From Aeromonas molluscorum 848 (GTDB lineage: Bacteria > Pseudomonadota > Gammaproteobacteria > Enterobacterales > Aeromonadaceae), in contig NZ_AQGQ01000024.1 in NCBI RefSeq assembly GCF_000388115.1, positions 1 to 33,056 of the forward strand: a stretch of 33,056 bases of DNA, written 5' to 3'. Both the position numbers and the translations under genes were made by a program. Shown here piece by piece: positions 7,340 to 15,900 of this stretch (position 1 is its first letter; the number at the start of each line of letters is the position of its first letter). The notes under the pieces were generated by a model that worked only from the letters and a program-made list of their open reading frames with translations, did not search any database and was not told the origin of the DNA.

Positions 7340-9745
7340 ATGAGTGAATGCGCTTCAAAGGCGTGTGGCTGCTCGGCTGGGCCGATCATGCAACCCACGA
7401 CACAAGCCCCGCCGACAACCGGATCGGCTCAAGCGGTGTACCGCATCGAGAACATGGATTGCCCCACGGAAGAGGCGCTGATCCGAGGCAAGCTGGTTGG
7501 GCTGGCGGGTGTGGTTGGTCTTGAGTTCAACCTGATGCAGCGTACCTTGACCGTGCAGCACGAATTGCCTTCGCTGTCTCCCGTTGAACAGGCACTGAAG
7601 GCCATCGGCATGCAAGCTGTGCGCATGGATGAGGCGTCGGCTGGGCAGACAACCAAGCTGTCCATTGCCAAGATGGATTGTCCGACAGAGGAAGCATTGA
7701 TCCGCAACAAGCTCGGCACCGTGGCCGGGGTTACCGGTCTCGATTTCAACCTGATGCAGCGCACGTTGTCGGTACGCCATGCTGACGGGGTTCTGCCGGA
7801 TGTGCTTGTGGCACTACAAGCGCTCGGATTCGAGGCGCAGGTCGAGGACAAGGCCATGGCCGCGTCGCCATCGGCGTCCCCTGTGACAACGCAGACCAAC
7901 TGGTGGCCACTCGGTATTTCCCTCATCGCCGCATCAGCGGCCGAAGCGGTCTACTGGTTCCACAACGGCAATCATTGGTCGGTCGTCATTCTGGCGCTTG
8001 TAGCGGTCTTGACGGGAGGCCTGTCCACCTACAAGAAGGGCTGGATCGCGCTCAAGAACCGTAACCTCAACATGAACGCCCTGATGTCGATTGCTGTCAC
8101 AGGTGCCATGTTCATCGGCCACTGGCCCGAAGCGGCGATGGTGATGGTGCTCTTCGCGCTGGCCGAAGTGATTGAAGCTAAGTCGCTGGATCGCGCTCGC
8201 AACGCCATCCGTGGCCTGCTTGATCTCGCGCCAGAACAGGCGACCGTACAGCAGCCGGACGGTACATGGTGCGAAGTGAACGCTAAACAGGTCGCCATTG
8301 GAAGCCGGGTTCGGGTCAGACCGGGCGAACGCATTGCGCTGGATGGGCAGGTCGTGGAAGGCTTCTCCACCGTCAACCAAGCACCGATTACCGGCGAAAG
8401 CCTCCCGGTCGAGAAAGCCCCCGGTGATTCGGTGTTCGCTGGCACCATCAACGAATCCGGTTCATTCGAGTACCGCGTCACCGCCGTGGCCAGTCACTCC
8501 ACACTGGCCCGCATCATTCACGCGGTAGAGGCCGCTCAGGGGAGTCGCGCGCCGACTCAACGTTTTGTCGATCAGTTCGCCCGCTGGTACACCCCCGTTG
8601 TATTCGGCGTTGCCATCGCCGTCGCGTTGCTGCCGCCGCTGTTCATGGGTGCGGCATGGCTCGACTGGATTTACCGTGCATTGGTTCTGCTGGTTGTCGC
8701 CTGCCCGTGCGCACTCGTGATCTCTACACCGGTCAGCATTGTCAGCGGCTTGGCCGCCGCTGCACGCCACGGCATTCTCATCAAGGGCGGCGTCTATCTG
8801 GAAGAAGGCCGCAAGCTGCGCTGGCTGGCACTGGACAAGACCGGCACGATCACGCACGGCAAGCCAGCACAAACCGATTTTGTCGCATGGGGCAATGCGC
8901 TCGCCTCGGATAGTCGCAGCATCGCTGCCAGTCTGGCGGCCCGCTCAGACCATCCTGTATCCAAAGCGGTGGCACAGGCCGCGCAGACGGACGGGGTTGC
9001 CTTGCTCGAAGTGGCCGAATTCAATGCGCTGCCCGGTCGGGGTGTGCAAGGCCAAATCAACGGTGAGGTCTACCATCTTGGCAACCACCGGATGCTCGAA
9101 GAGTTGGGGCAATGCACACCAGAACTGGAACAGCGCATCGCGGCGCTGGAAACCGTAGGTAAAACTGTCGTGATGTTGGTCGGCGCAAAGGAGGTTCATG
9201 CCTTATTCGCCGTAGCGGACACCATCAAGGACAGTAGCAGGAGAGCCATCGCCGAGTTGCATGCAATGGGTATCAACACCATGATGCTGACCGGCGACAA
9301 CCCTCACACGGCAAAGGCCATTGCCGCACAAGCCGGGATCGACCGTGCAGAAGGCAATCTGCTTCCAGACGACAAACTGCGCGAAGTTGAGCAATTGGCC
9401 CGAAGCGGCAAGGTCGGCATGGTTGGCGATGGCATCAATGATTCACCGGCCTTGGCACGAGCGGACATTGGCTTTGCAATGGGAGCTGCTGGCACGGACA
9501 CCGCCATCGAGACGGCCGACGTGGCGCTGATGGACGATGACCTGTGCAAGATACCGACGTTCGTGCGCCTGTCGCGTGCGACGGCGCAGGTGCTGATGCA
9601 AAACATCGTGCTGGCCCTTGGCATCAAGGCAGTATTTCTGGTGCTTACCTTCACGGGTCAAGCGACTATGTGGATGGCTGTGTTTGCTGATATGGGGGCC
9701 AGCTTGCTCGTCGTTGGCAATGGCTTGAGGCTGCTGCGCCGATGA
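7340..9745 (+). CDS. cadA: Heavy-metal P1B-type ATPase, Cd/Zn/Pb exporter (copy 2)
   Basis: This 801-aa ATPase has the same domain order as the one at 95-2500: Cys-rich N-terminus, two HMA domains with MDCPTEE, TGES, CPC, DKTGT and a GDGIND hinge (here followed by S rather than A). The ATG at 7340 is preceded by AAGGAG at six bases. Its gene ends inside the ATG of the PAP2-LspA gene (ATGA overlap), so the two are co-translated behind the CadR promoter. The two ATPases differ at many scattered residues and third codon positions, so this is an old duplication or two separate acquisitions rather than a recent tandem copy. Metal preference is not decidable here; pbrA is an alternative name. Confidence 0.95.
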   Translation: MSECASKACGCSAGPIMQPTTQAPPTTGSAQAVYRIENMDCPTEEALIRGKLVGLAGVVGLEFNLMQRTLTVQHELPSLSPVEQALKAIGMQAVRMDEASAGQTTKLSIAKMDCPTEEALIRNKLGTVAGVTGLDFNLMQRTLSVRHADGVLPDVLVALQALGFEAQVEDKAMAASPSASPVTTQTNWWPLGISLIAASAAEAVYWFHNGNHWSVVILALVAVLTGGLSTYKKGWIALKNRNLNMNALMSIAVTGAMFIGHWPEAAMVMVLFALAEVIEAKSLDRARNAIRGLLDLAPEQATVQQPDGTWCEVNAKQVAIGSRVRVRPGERIALDGQVVEGFSTVNQAPITGESLPVEKAPGDSVFAGTINESGSFEYRVTAVASHSTLARIIHAVEAAQGSRAPTQRFVDQFARWYTPVVFGVAIAVALLPPLFMGAAWLDWIYRALVLLVVACPCALVISTPVSIVSGLAAAARHGILIKGGVYLEEGRKLRWLALDKTGTITHGKPAQTDFVAWGNALASDSRSIAASLAARSDHPVSKAVAQAAQTDGVALLEVAEFNALPGRGVQGQINGEVYHLGNHRMLEELGQCTPELEQRIAALETVGKTVVMLVGAKEVHALFAVADTIKDSSRRAIAELHAMGINTMMLTGDNPHTAKAIAAQAGIDRAEGNLLPDDKLREVEQLARSGKVGMVGDGINDSPALARADIGFAMGAAGTDTAIETADVALMDDDLCKIPTFVRLSRATAQVLMQNIVLALGIKAVFLVLTFTGQATMWMAVFADMGASLLVVGNGLRLLRR

Positions 9746-10818
9746 GCTGGAAATTCTTTCTCTATGACTGGGGTGGCCTGAACATCGCGTTGTTCCAAGC
9801 CATCAACACGGGTACGCCTGCCGCGCTGGGGCCGCTGGCGTGGTTCTTCAGCCTCGTGGGAAGTTACTGGACGGCGCCGCTGACGATGCTGGGTCTGTGG
9901 TGGTGGTCGAAGTCGGCCACCAACCCGGCGCGTGGCGCGGTCGTTTTGCACCGCCTCATTGGTTTTAGCGTGGCCTTCTTGCTGGCTTTACTGGTCGCCA
10001 CCGTCTTGAAGCTCTGGCTCGACTTTCCACGCCCGCCTGCCGTCCTTGGCGACATGGTGAGCGTGATCGGAAACATCGAGCGTCACTACAGCCTGCCCAG
10101 CGGACACTCCACCTATACCGCGCTGGTGGTCGGCGCGCTCTGGCCTTTGATGGGACGCCGTGGTCGTCTCGGTTTAATGCTGTACGCCATGCTGGTCGGT
10201 TGGTCACGAATCGCAGCCGGCATGCACTTCCCTGCTGACGTGCTCGCGGGATGGGGACTTGGATTGAGTTGCACGGCGCTCGCCGGGTGGTTGATACCAC
10301 TGGCCGCCCCTATGTGGCAATCAGCTCGCCGCACATCAGTTTGGGTCTGGTACGCGGTGGCCGCCGGTGCGGTCATGATCGATCAGCTCGCGAAGTTCGC
10401 CATCACCCGCGCGTTCGCCTACGGTGAACAGGTCGAAATCACCCCATTCTTCAACCTGGTCTATGTTCTGAATCCCGGCGCAGCATTTAGCTTTCTAGCC
10501 AGCGCTGGCGGCTGGCAACGCTATTTCTTCATTGCGCTGGGTCTGGTCGTTTCTGTTTGGCTGGGACGCATGCTGCGCCAGCAACGGCCACGTCTCGAAG
10601 CGGCGGGCTACAGCCTGATCCTTGGTGGTGCGCTCGGCAATGTCGCGGATCGCGTGTTGCGTGGACAAGTCGTGGATTTCCTGGACTTCCATTGGCGGCT
10701 CGCGCACTGGCCCGCCTTCAACCTCGCTGATGTGACAATTTCTGCCGGAGCCGTCTGCTTGCTTTTGGCAGTTGTAATCCAAAGAGGTGCAACCGCCGAA
10801 GGCGAATTGTCCGGTTGA
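9742..10818 (+). CDS. pbrBC: PAP2 phosphatase - signal peptidase II (LspA) fusion, PbrBC type
   Basis: The 358-aa inner-membrane protein joins two enzymes. Residues 1-190 carry the PAP2 signature: K90 to RP (97-98), PSGH (119-122) and SR (155-156) with H162 and D166, as in undecaprenyl-pyrophosphate phosphatases. Residues 200-350 are LspA-like: DQLAK (214), NPGAAFSF (244), GNVADR (Asp303) and FNLAD (Asp330), with both catalytic Asp present. In lead-resistance operons PbrB is a phosphatase thought to release phosphate that precipitates exported Pb2+, and PbrC is a signal peptidase II; fused PbrBC proteins are known. Here it overlaps the ATPase by four bases. Both active sites look intact. The presence of this partner favours Pb2+ among the possible substrates of the operon. 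Confidence 0.9.
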   Translation: MSWKFFLYDWGGLNIALFQAINTGTPAALGPLAWFFSLVGSYWTAPLTMLGLWWWSKSATNPARGAVVLHRLIGFSVAFLLALLVATVLKLWLDFPRPPAVLGDMVSVIGNIERHYSLPSGHSTYTALVVGALWPLMGRRGRLGLMLYAMLVGWSRIAAGMHFPADVLAGWGLGLSCTALAGWLIPLAAPMWQSARRTSVWVWYAVAAGAVMIDQLAKFAITRAFAYGEQVEITPFFNLVYVLNPGAAFSFLASAGGWQRYFFIALGLVVSVWLGRMLRQQRPRLEAAGYSLILGGALGNVADRVLRGQVVDFLDFHWRLAHWPAFNLADVTISAGAVCLLLAVVIQRGATAEGELSG

Positions 10819-10857
10819 GCTATACCCTAACTTGTCGTCAAGTGCCGTAGTCGAAAT

Positions 10858-10940
10858 GCGTCAGGATAGAGTGTTAATGAATATTTATTGACACATAGAG
10901 CTAAGGCTTATAGATTCTTTCCTGACACATTGCGCAGGAG
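10858..10940 (+). other. Putative res site of Tn21-subgroup resolvase
   Basis: The AT-rich gap between the PAP2-LspA gene and tnpR carries inverted GTCA/TGAC words (GCGTCAGG near 10858, TGACAC at 10889, CCTGACAC at 10921). This fits the three-subsite res of Tn3-family elements, where TnpR resolves cointegrates. Exact subsite borders are not resolved. Confidence 0.6.
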
Positions 10941-10946
10941 ACATCC

Positions 10947-11507
10947 TTGAAAGATCAACGCATCGGGTACGTACGGGTCAGTAGCTTCGATCAGAACCCG
11001 GACCGTCAGCTTGAGCAGGTCCAGGTGGACAAGGTGTTCACCGACAAGGCATCGGGCAAAGACACCCAGCGGCCGGAACTCGAAGCGCTGCTCACCTTCG
11101 TGCGCGAAGGCGATACCGTGGTGGTGCACAGCATGGATCGCCTGGCGCGTAACCTCGATGACTTGCGCCGCCTGGTGCAAAAGCTCACTAAGCGCGGGGT
11201 GCGCATCGAGTTCGTCAAGGAATGCCTGACGTTCACCGGCGAGGACTCGCCGATGGCGAACCTGATGTTGTCGGTGATGGGCGCGTTTGCCGAGTTCGAG
11301 CGCGCCCTGATCCGCGAGCGACAGCGCGAAGGTATTGCGCTGGCCAAGCAACGCGGAGCCTACCGTGGCAGGAAGAAATCCCTGTCGCCTGAGCGCGTTG
11401 CCGAACTGCGCCAACGTGTCGAGGCTGGCGAGCAAAAGGCAAAGCTGGCCCGTGAATTCGGCGTCAGCCGGGAGACCCTGTATCAATACTTGAGAACGGA
11501 TCAGTAA
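10947..11507 (+). CDS. tnpR: Tn3-family serine resolvase TnpR
   Basis: The 186-aa product has the resolvase catalytic domain ([15 protein letters not shown] with candidate nucleophile Ser12, [36 protein letters not shown]) and a C-terminal helix-turn-helix ([19 protein letters not shown]). Its length and sequence match the Tn21 subgroup closely. Translation starts at TTG, preceded by CAGGAGA. It is transcribed towards tnpA, which starts three bases after it, and should act at the adjacent res site. Confidence 0.95.
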   Translation: MKDQRIGYVRVSSFDQNPDRQLEQVQVDKVFTDKASGKDTQRPELEALLTFVREGDTVVVHSMDRLARNLDDLRRLVQKLTKRGVRIEFVKECLTFTGEDSPMANLMLSVMGAFAEFERALIRERQREGIALAKQRGAYRGRKKSLSPERVAELRQRVEAGEQKAKLAREFGVSRETLYQYLRTDQ

Positions 11508-11509
11508 AT

Positions 11510-14476
11510 ATGCCACGTCGTTCAATCCTGTCCGCCGCCGAGCGGGAAAGCCTGCTGGCGTTGCCGGAGTCCAAGGACGACCTGATCCGACATTACACAT
11601 TCAGCGATACCGACCTCTCGATCATCCGACAGCGGCGCGGGCCTGCAAACCGTTTGGGCTTTGCAGTTCAGCTCTGTTACCTGCGCTTCCCCGGCATCGT
11701 TCTTGGCGTCGATCAACCGCCGTTCCCGCCACTGCTGACGCTGGTCGCGGATCAGCTCAAGGTGGCGGTTGAAAGCTGGGATGAATACGGGCAGCGGGAA
11801 CAGACCCGGCGCGAGCACCTGGTCGAGCTGCAAACGGTATTCGGCTTCCAGCCCTTCACGATGAGCCACTACCGGCAGGCTGTGCATACGCTGACCGAGC
11901 TGGCCATGCAGACCGACAAGGGCGTCGTGCTGGCAGCTGCCTTGATCGAACATCTGCGGCGGCAGTCCATCATTCTGCCCGCACTCAATGCTATCGAGCG
12001 CGCGAGTGCCGAGGCCATCACTCGTGCCAATCGGCGCATCTACGAGGCCCTGTCCGAACCGTTGTCGAACGGGCACCGGCATCGCCTCGACGACCTGCTG
12101 AAACGCCGCGATAACGGCAAGACGACCTGGCTGGCCTGGCTGCGCCAGTCGCCCGCCAAACCGAATTCGCGCCACATGCTCGAACACATCGAACGTCTCA
12201 AAGCCTGGCAGGCACTCGATATGCCTGTCGGCATCGAGCGCTCAGTGCACCAGAACCGGCTGCTGAAGATCGCCCGCGAGGGCGGTCAGATGACGCCCGC
12301 CGACTTGGCCAAGTTTGAGCCGCAGCGACGCTACGCCACACTCGTGGCGCTGGCCATCGAGGGTATGGCTACTGTCACCGACGAAATCATCGACCTGCAT
12401 GACCGCATCCTGGGCAAGCTGTTCAACGCCGCCAAGAACAAGCATCAGCAGCAGTTCCAGGCGTCCGGCAAGGCAATCAATGCCAAAGTACGCCTGTACG
12501 GGCGCATCGGCCAGGCGCTGATCGACGCCAAGCAATCGGGCCGTGATCCCTTTGCCGCCATCGAGGCCGTCATGTCCTGGGATGCCTTCGCCGAGAGCGT
12601 CACTGAAGCGCAAAAACTCGCACAGCCCGAGGACTTCGATTTCCTGCACCGCATCGGCGAAAGCTACGCCACCTTGCGCCGCTACGCGCCGGAATTCCTC
12701 AACGTGCTCAAGCTGCGGGCTGCGCCCGCCGCCAAGGACGTGCTCGATGCCATCGAGGTGCTGCGCGGCATGAACACAGACAACGCACGCAAAGTGCCTG
12801 CCAACGCACCGACCGGTTTCATAAAGCCGCGTTGGCAGAAACTGGTGATGAGCGATGCCGGTATAGACCGGCGCTACTACGAGCTGTGCGCGCTGTCGGA
12901 ACTCAAGAACTCGCTGCGCTCGGGTGACATCTGGGTGCAGGGTTCACGCCAGTTCAAGGACTTCGAGGACTACCTGGTGCCGCCCGAGAAGTTCGTCAGC
13001 CTCAAGCAGTCCAGCGCGTTGCCGCTGGCCGTGGCCACCGACTGCGACCAGTACCTGAGCGAGCGCTTGGAGCTGCTGGAAGCTCAACTCGCCACGGTCA
13101 ACCGGATGGCGGCGGCCAACGACCTGCCGGACGCCATCATCACCGAGTCGGGCCTGAAAATCACGCCGCTGGATGCAGCGGTGCCCGACACCGCGCAGGC
13201 ACTGATCGACCAGACGGCCATGATTCTGCCGCACGTCAAGATCACTGAACTGCTGCTTGAAGTCGACGAGTGGACGGGCTTCACCCGACACTTCACGCAC
13301 CTGAAATCGGGGGACTTGGCCAAGGACAAGAATCTGCTGCTAACGACGATCCTGGCCGACGCAATCAACCTGGGCCTGACCAAGATGGCCGAGTCCTGCC
13401 CCGGCACGACCTACGCCAAGCTCGCCTGGCTGCAAGCCTGGCATACCCGCGACGAAACCTATTCGACTGCGCTGGCCGAATTGGTCAATGCGCAGTTCCG
13501 GCATCCCTTCGCCGGGCATTGGGGCGACGGCACCACATCATCGTCGGACGGCCAGAACTTCCGAACCGGAAGCAAGGCCCAGAGTACCGGCCACATCAAC
13601 CCGAAATATGGCAGCAGCCCAGGGCGGACTTTTTACACCCACATCTCCGACCAGTACGCGCCTTTCCACACCAAGGTGGTCAATGTCGGTGTGCGCGACT
13701 CGACTTATGTACTCGACGGCCTGCTGTACCACGAGTCCGACCTACGCATCGAGGAGCACTACACCGACACGGCGGGCTTCACCGATCACGTCTTTGCGCT
13801 GATGCACCTGCTTGGCTTCCGTTTCGCGCCGCGCATCCGCGACCTGGGCGACACCAAGCTCTACATCCCCAAGGGCGAAGCCGCCTATGACGCTCTGAAG
13901 CCGATGATTGGCGGCACGCTCAACATCAAGTACGTCCGCGCCCATTGGGACGAAATCCTGCGGTTGGCCACGTCGATCAAGCAGGGCACGGTGACGGCCT
14001 CGCTGATGCTGCGCAAACTCGGCAGTTACCCGCGCCAGAACGGCTTGGCCGTGGCGTTGCGTGAGCTGGGGCGCATCGAGCGCACGTTGTTCATCCTGGA
14101 CTGGTTGCAAAGCGTCGAGCTGCGCCGCCGCGTGCATGCCGGGTTGAACAAGGGCGAAGCCCGCAACGCGCTCGCCCGTGCCGTGTTCTTCAACCGGCTG
14201 GGCGAAATCCGTGACCGCAGCTTTGAGCAGCAGCGCTACCGGGCCAGCGGCCTTAACCTGGTGACGGCGGCCGTTGTGCTGTGGAACACGGTCTACCTGG
14301 AGCGTGCGACGCATGCGCTGCGCGGTAACGGCCATGCCGTCGATGAGGCGCTGTTGCAATACCTGTCGCCGCTGGGCTGGGAGCACATCAATCTGACCGG
14401 CGATTACCTCTGGCGCAGCAGCGCCAAGATCGGCACGGGCAAGTTCAGGCCGCTGCGCCCTCTGCAATCGGCTTAA
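11510..14476 (+). CDS. tnpA: Tn3-family transposase TnpA (Tn21 subgroup)
   Basis: At 988 aa this has the same length as Tn21/Tn501-type transposases and appears complete. The N-terminal DNA-binding part ([20 protein letters not shown]...) is followed by the catalytic domain with the family words [14 protein letters not shown] (first Asp, residue 673), [15 protein letters not shown] (second Asp) and [14 protein letters not shown] (Glu). The stop codon lies inside the right inverted repeat, as is usual. It would carry out replicative transposition, making cointegrates that TnpR resolves. Confidence 0.97.
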   Translation: MPRRSILSAAERESLLALPESKDDLIRHYTFSDTDLSIIRQRRGPANRLGFAVQLCYLRFPGIVLGVDQPPFPPLLTLVADQLKVAVESWDEYGQREQTRREHLVELQTVFGFQPFTMSHYRQAVHTLTELAMQTDKGVVLAAALIEHLRRQSIILPALNAIERASAEAITRANRRIYEALSEPLSNGHRHRLDDLLKRRDNGKTTWLAWLRQSPAKPNSRHMLEHIERLKAWQALDMPVGIERSVHQNRLLKIAREGGQMTPADLAKFEPQRRYATLVALAIEGMATVTDEIIDLHDRILGKLFNAAKNKHQQQFQASGKAINAKVRLYGRIGQALIDAKQSGRDPFAAIEAVMSWDAFAESVTEAQKLAQPEDFDFLHRIGESYATLRRYAPEFLNVLKLRAAPAAKDVLDAIEVLRGMNTDNARKVPANAPTGFIKPRWQKLVMSDAGIDRRYYELCALSELKNSLRSGDIWVQGSRQFKDFEDYLVPPEKFVSLKQSSALPLAVATDCDQYLSERLELLEAQLATVNRMAAANDLPDAIITESGLKITPLDAAVPDTAQALIDQTAMILPHVKITELLLEVDEWTGFTRHFTHLKSGDLAKDKNLLLTTILADAINLGLTKMAESCPGTTYAKLAWLQAWHTRDETYSTALAELVNAQFRHPFAGHWGDGTTSSSDGQNFRTGSKAQSTGHINPKYGSSPGRTFYTHISDQYAPFHTKVVNVGVRDSTYVLDGLLYHESDLRIEEHYTDTAGFTDHVFALMHLLGFRFAPRIRDLGDTKLYIPKGEAAYDALKPMIGGTLNIKYVRAHWDEILRLATSIKQGTVTASLMLRKLGSYPRQNGLAVALRELGRIERTLFILDWLQSVELRRRVHAGLNKGEARNALARAVFFNRLGEIRDRSFEQQRYRASGLNLVTAAVVLWNTVYLERATHALRGNGHAVDEALLQYLSPLGWEHINLTGDYLWRSSAKIGTGKFRPLRPLQSA

Positions 14477-14509
14477 CGTGCTTTATTTTCCGTTTTCTGA
14501 GACGACCCC
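14472..14509 (-). repeat. Tn21-type 38-bp right inverted repeat
   Basis: The 38 bases end in CGTTTTCTGAGACGACCCC. On the reverse strand they begin GGGGTCGTCTCAGAAAACGG, the classical Tn21-subgroup terminus. They overlap the tnpA stop codon. The outside flank begins AATCA; a matching duplication and left repeat were not found in the window. Confidence 0.93.
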
Positions 14510-14653
14510 AATCAGCTTGTTGCCAAATCCAAAATGGTTCCATTATTTCCTCATTCAACGTGCCAGGGTTTCAATAATGAGCCGACCCAGCCCATCATTC
14601 AGCTCAATGTTTGAGCCGAATATAACACATGCAGCACACTATCAGAGCAAGTA

Positions 14654-14905
14654 ATGAGGATGGAGAACCAGGCTGAAAATCTCAGACCGGGGCTAATGAA
14701 AAACTGGATTTATTGCTGCTGGGTGGCGCTACAGCAATCAGTAGATAGACAAGGCGGGAGCTCGTTTTCGTTTCGAATGCTTTTTGGGAGCTTGCAGCTT
14801 GCGCTGCATGAAGCCACGCACACGCAGATGCCCTTAGGTCTGCTCACTCATATGCCTGATGGTACTCGCTATGCCATCACTGTGAATAATTATAGGGAAA
14901 TTTAG
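14654..14905 (+). CDS. Hypothetical protein, 83 aa
   Basis: I do not recognise the product. It contains a Trp/Cys-rich stretch near the start (NWIYCCWVALQQS), a central hydrophobic segment (FGSLQLALHEATHT) and an MPDGTRYAITVNNY ending that reads like a real small domain. The ribosome-binding site is weak, and an alternative ATG lies six bases downstream. It sits between the transposon end and the XRE regulator. Confidence 0.4.
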   Translation: MRMENQAENLRPGLMKNWIYCCWVALQQSVDRQGGSSFSFRMLFGSLQLALHEATHTQMPLGLLTHMPDGTRYAITVNNYREI

Positions 14906-14944
14906 TTTTATCTGGGTGAAGAGATAATTATTTGGCAAATATAT

Positions 14945-15151
14945 CTATGGCAGCAGATCGCGAATGTCACACCCCATAACCCTGGCAAGACGATAAGCCT
15001 TTTCCAGGGTGACATTGACCTCACCACGCTCAATTCGTCCTACGTAGCTTCTATCAATTTCGGCCGCATATGCGAGTGCATCTTGCGATACGCCCAATTG
15101 AAGCCGTCTATCACGTACAGCATCACCAAATTTTTTTGCTAGCTCTTGCAT
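14945..15151 (-). CDS. Small XRE-family transcriptional regulator
   Basis: The 68-aa product is a single helix-turn-helix domain: RDRRLQLGVSQDALAYAAEIDRSYVGRIERGEVNVTLEKAYRLARVMGCDIRDLL. It resembles controller-type and phage-repressor-type regulators. The ATG at 15151 has AGAGG six bases upstream; a GTG at 15175 would add eight residues but lacks a site. It faces away from the 190-aa gene, with a perfect palindrome between them, so it probably represses one or both. Confidence 0.85.
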   Translation of the reverse strand: MQELAKKFGDAVRDRRLQLGVSQDALAYAAEIDRSYVGRIERGEVNVTLEKAYRLARVMGCDIRDLLP

Positions 15152-15202
15152 GTCTCGCCTCTCGCTGGCGAGCACTATCTCTGGTTGTCTGGCTAACGAC
15201 CA

Positions 15203-15216
15203 CGGATTATAATCCG
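15203..15216. promoter_or_regulatory. Perfect 14-bp palindrome, putative XRE operator
   Basis: CGGATTATAATCCG lies in the 118-bp divergent gap between the XRE regulator and the 190-aa gene. Its size and position fit a dimer-binding operator of the neighbouring regulator. Confidence 0.7.
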
Positions 15217-15269
15217 CAAACGAGTTTAGATTTCCACTAAGTGTTTTCGTTCGAGGCCCAGGATTACTT

Positions 15270-15842
15270 ATGAGCTCCCAGACCGTGTGGTTACCAACCG
15301 CGCTCTACACCGCACTCATTCGATGGCAGATGGATGACTTCACTGCGATAGGATTTGTAAATGCCATTTTTGGTGACAAAGCAGAATCGCAGATACGTCA
15401 GCGGCGTTATCGTTATACCTTCATTTATCGGCATCTGATCAAGCTCGTAAATAAGGGACTTCTAAAAAGGAAGCATGTTGATGATGGGAAGCGCTGTTCT
15501 CATTTCATCAGGACTCCCAAGTTCGATGAAGTGCATTTCAAAGAGGAATTTATTGGGCCTTGTGCGCTTGTAACGGAATCGGGTAAGGAGCGTAAGTCGG
15601 AAACGTATGAATCCGTCCTGGAAGGACTGATCGCGAGAGCACAGCACTACCGTAAGGGGTTGCAGGAATGTGATTCAATGCTCGCTGAGTACCAGCAATT
15701 AAGAGTGGACTTCTCCATATTGGATCCAGCGATTGAAAGTGCCATCAGCAATACCGTTGCAGAGAAACGCGATTTGCGGGGCAGGCTGGAGGCCGTGGAG
15801 AGGCTTTTGAGGGGGTTGATTGCGTTCAGAAGCGCCTCTTGA
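15270..15842 (+). CDS. Hypothetical protein, 190 aa, winged-helix-like N-terminus and coiled-coil C-terminus
   Basis: I do not recognise the family. Residues 1-80 (RRYRYTFIYRHLIKLVNKGLLKRKHVDDGKRCSHFIRTPKF) have the look of a winged helix: recognition helix, then basic strands. Residues 110-190 are charged and predicted helical, with heptad-like spacing (LEGLIARAQHYRKGLQECDSMLAEYQQL and a second helix to the end). No catalytic motif or membrane segment is seen. It is divergent from the XRE gene and convergent with the six-gene recombinase operon, so it may be an accessory regulator or a cargo gene of that island. Confidence 0.65.
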   Translation: MSSQTVWLPTALYTALIRWQMDDFTAIGFVNAIFGDKAESQIRQRRYRYTFIYRHLIKLVNKGLLKRKHVDDGKRCSHFIRTPKFDEVHFKEEFIGPCALVTESGKERKSETYESVLEGLIARAQHYRKGLQECDSMLAEYQQLRVDFSILDPAIESAISNTVAEKRDLRGRLEAVERLLRGLIAFRSAS

Positions 15843-15900
15843 TGAACGGCCAGAATCGATAGACGTGTCTCAGAGTCAAAGGGCTAGTAATTTCAAGCCG

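Larger units (their letters stand above)
6707..14509. mobile_element. Mosaic metal-resistance transposon: Tn402-type left end, Tn21-type right end
   Basis: The segment holds a Tn402/Tn5053 terminal repeat, cadR-cadA-pbrBC, a res site, tnpR, tnpA and a Tn21-type 38-bp inverted repeat. No tniABQ genes and no second Tn402-type repeat are visible, and no left Tn21-type repeat is visible either. The tnpRA-res half is intact. Either the Tn21-type element's left end lies beyond the window and it captured a Tn5053-like piece, or recombination joined halves of two transposons. Confidence 0.65.
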
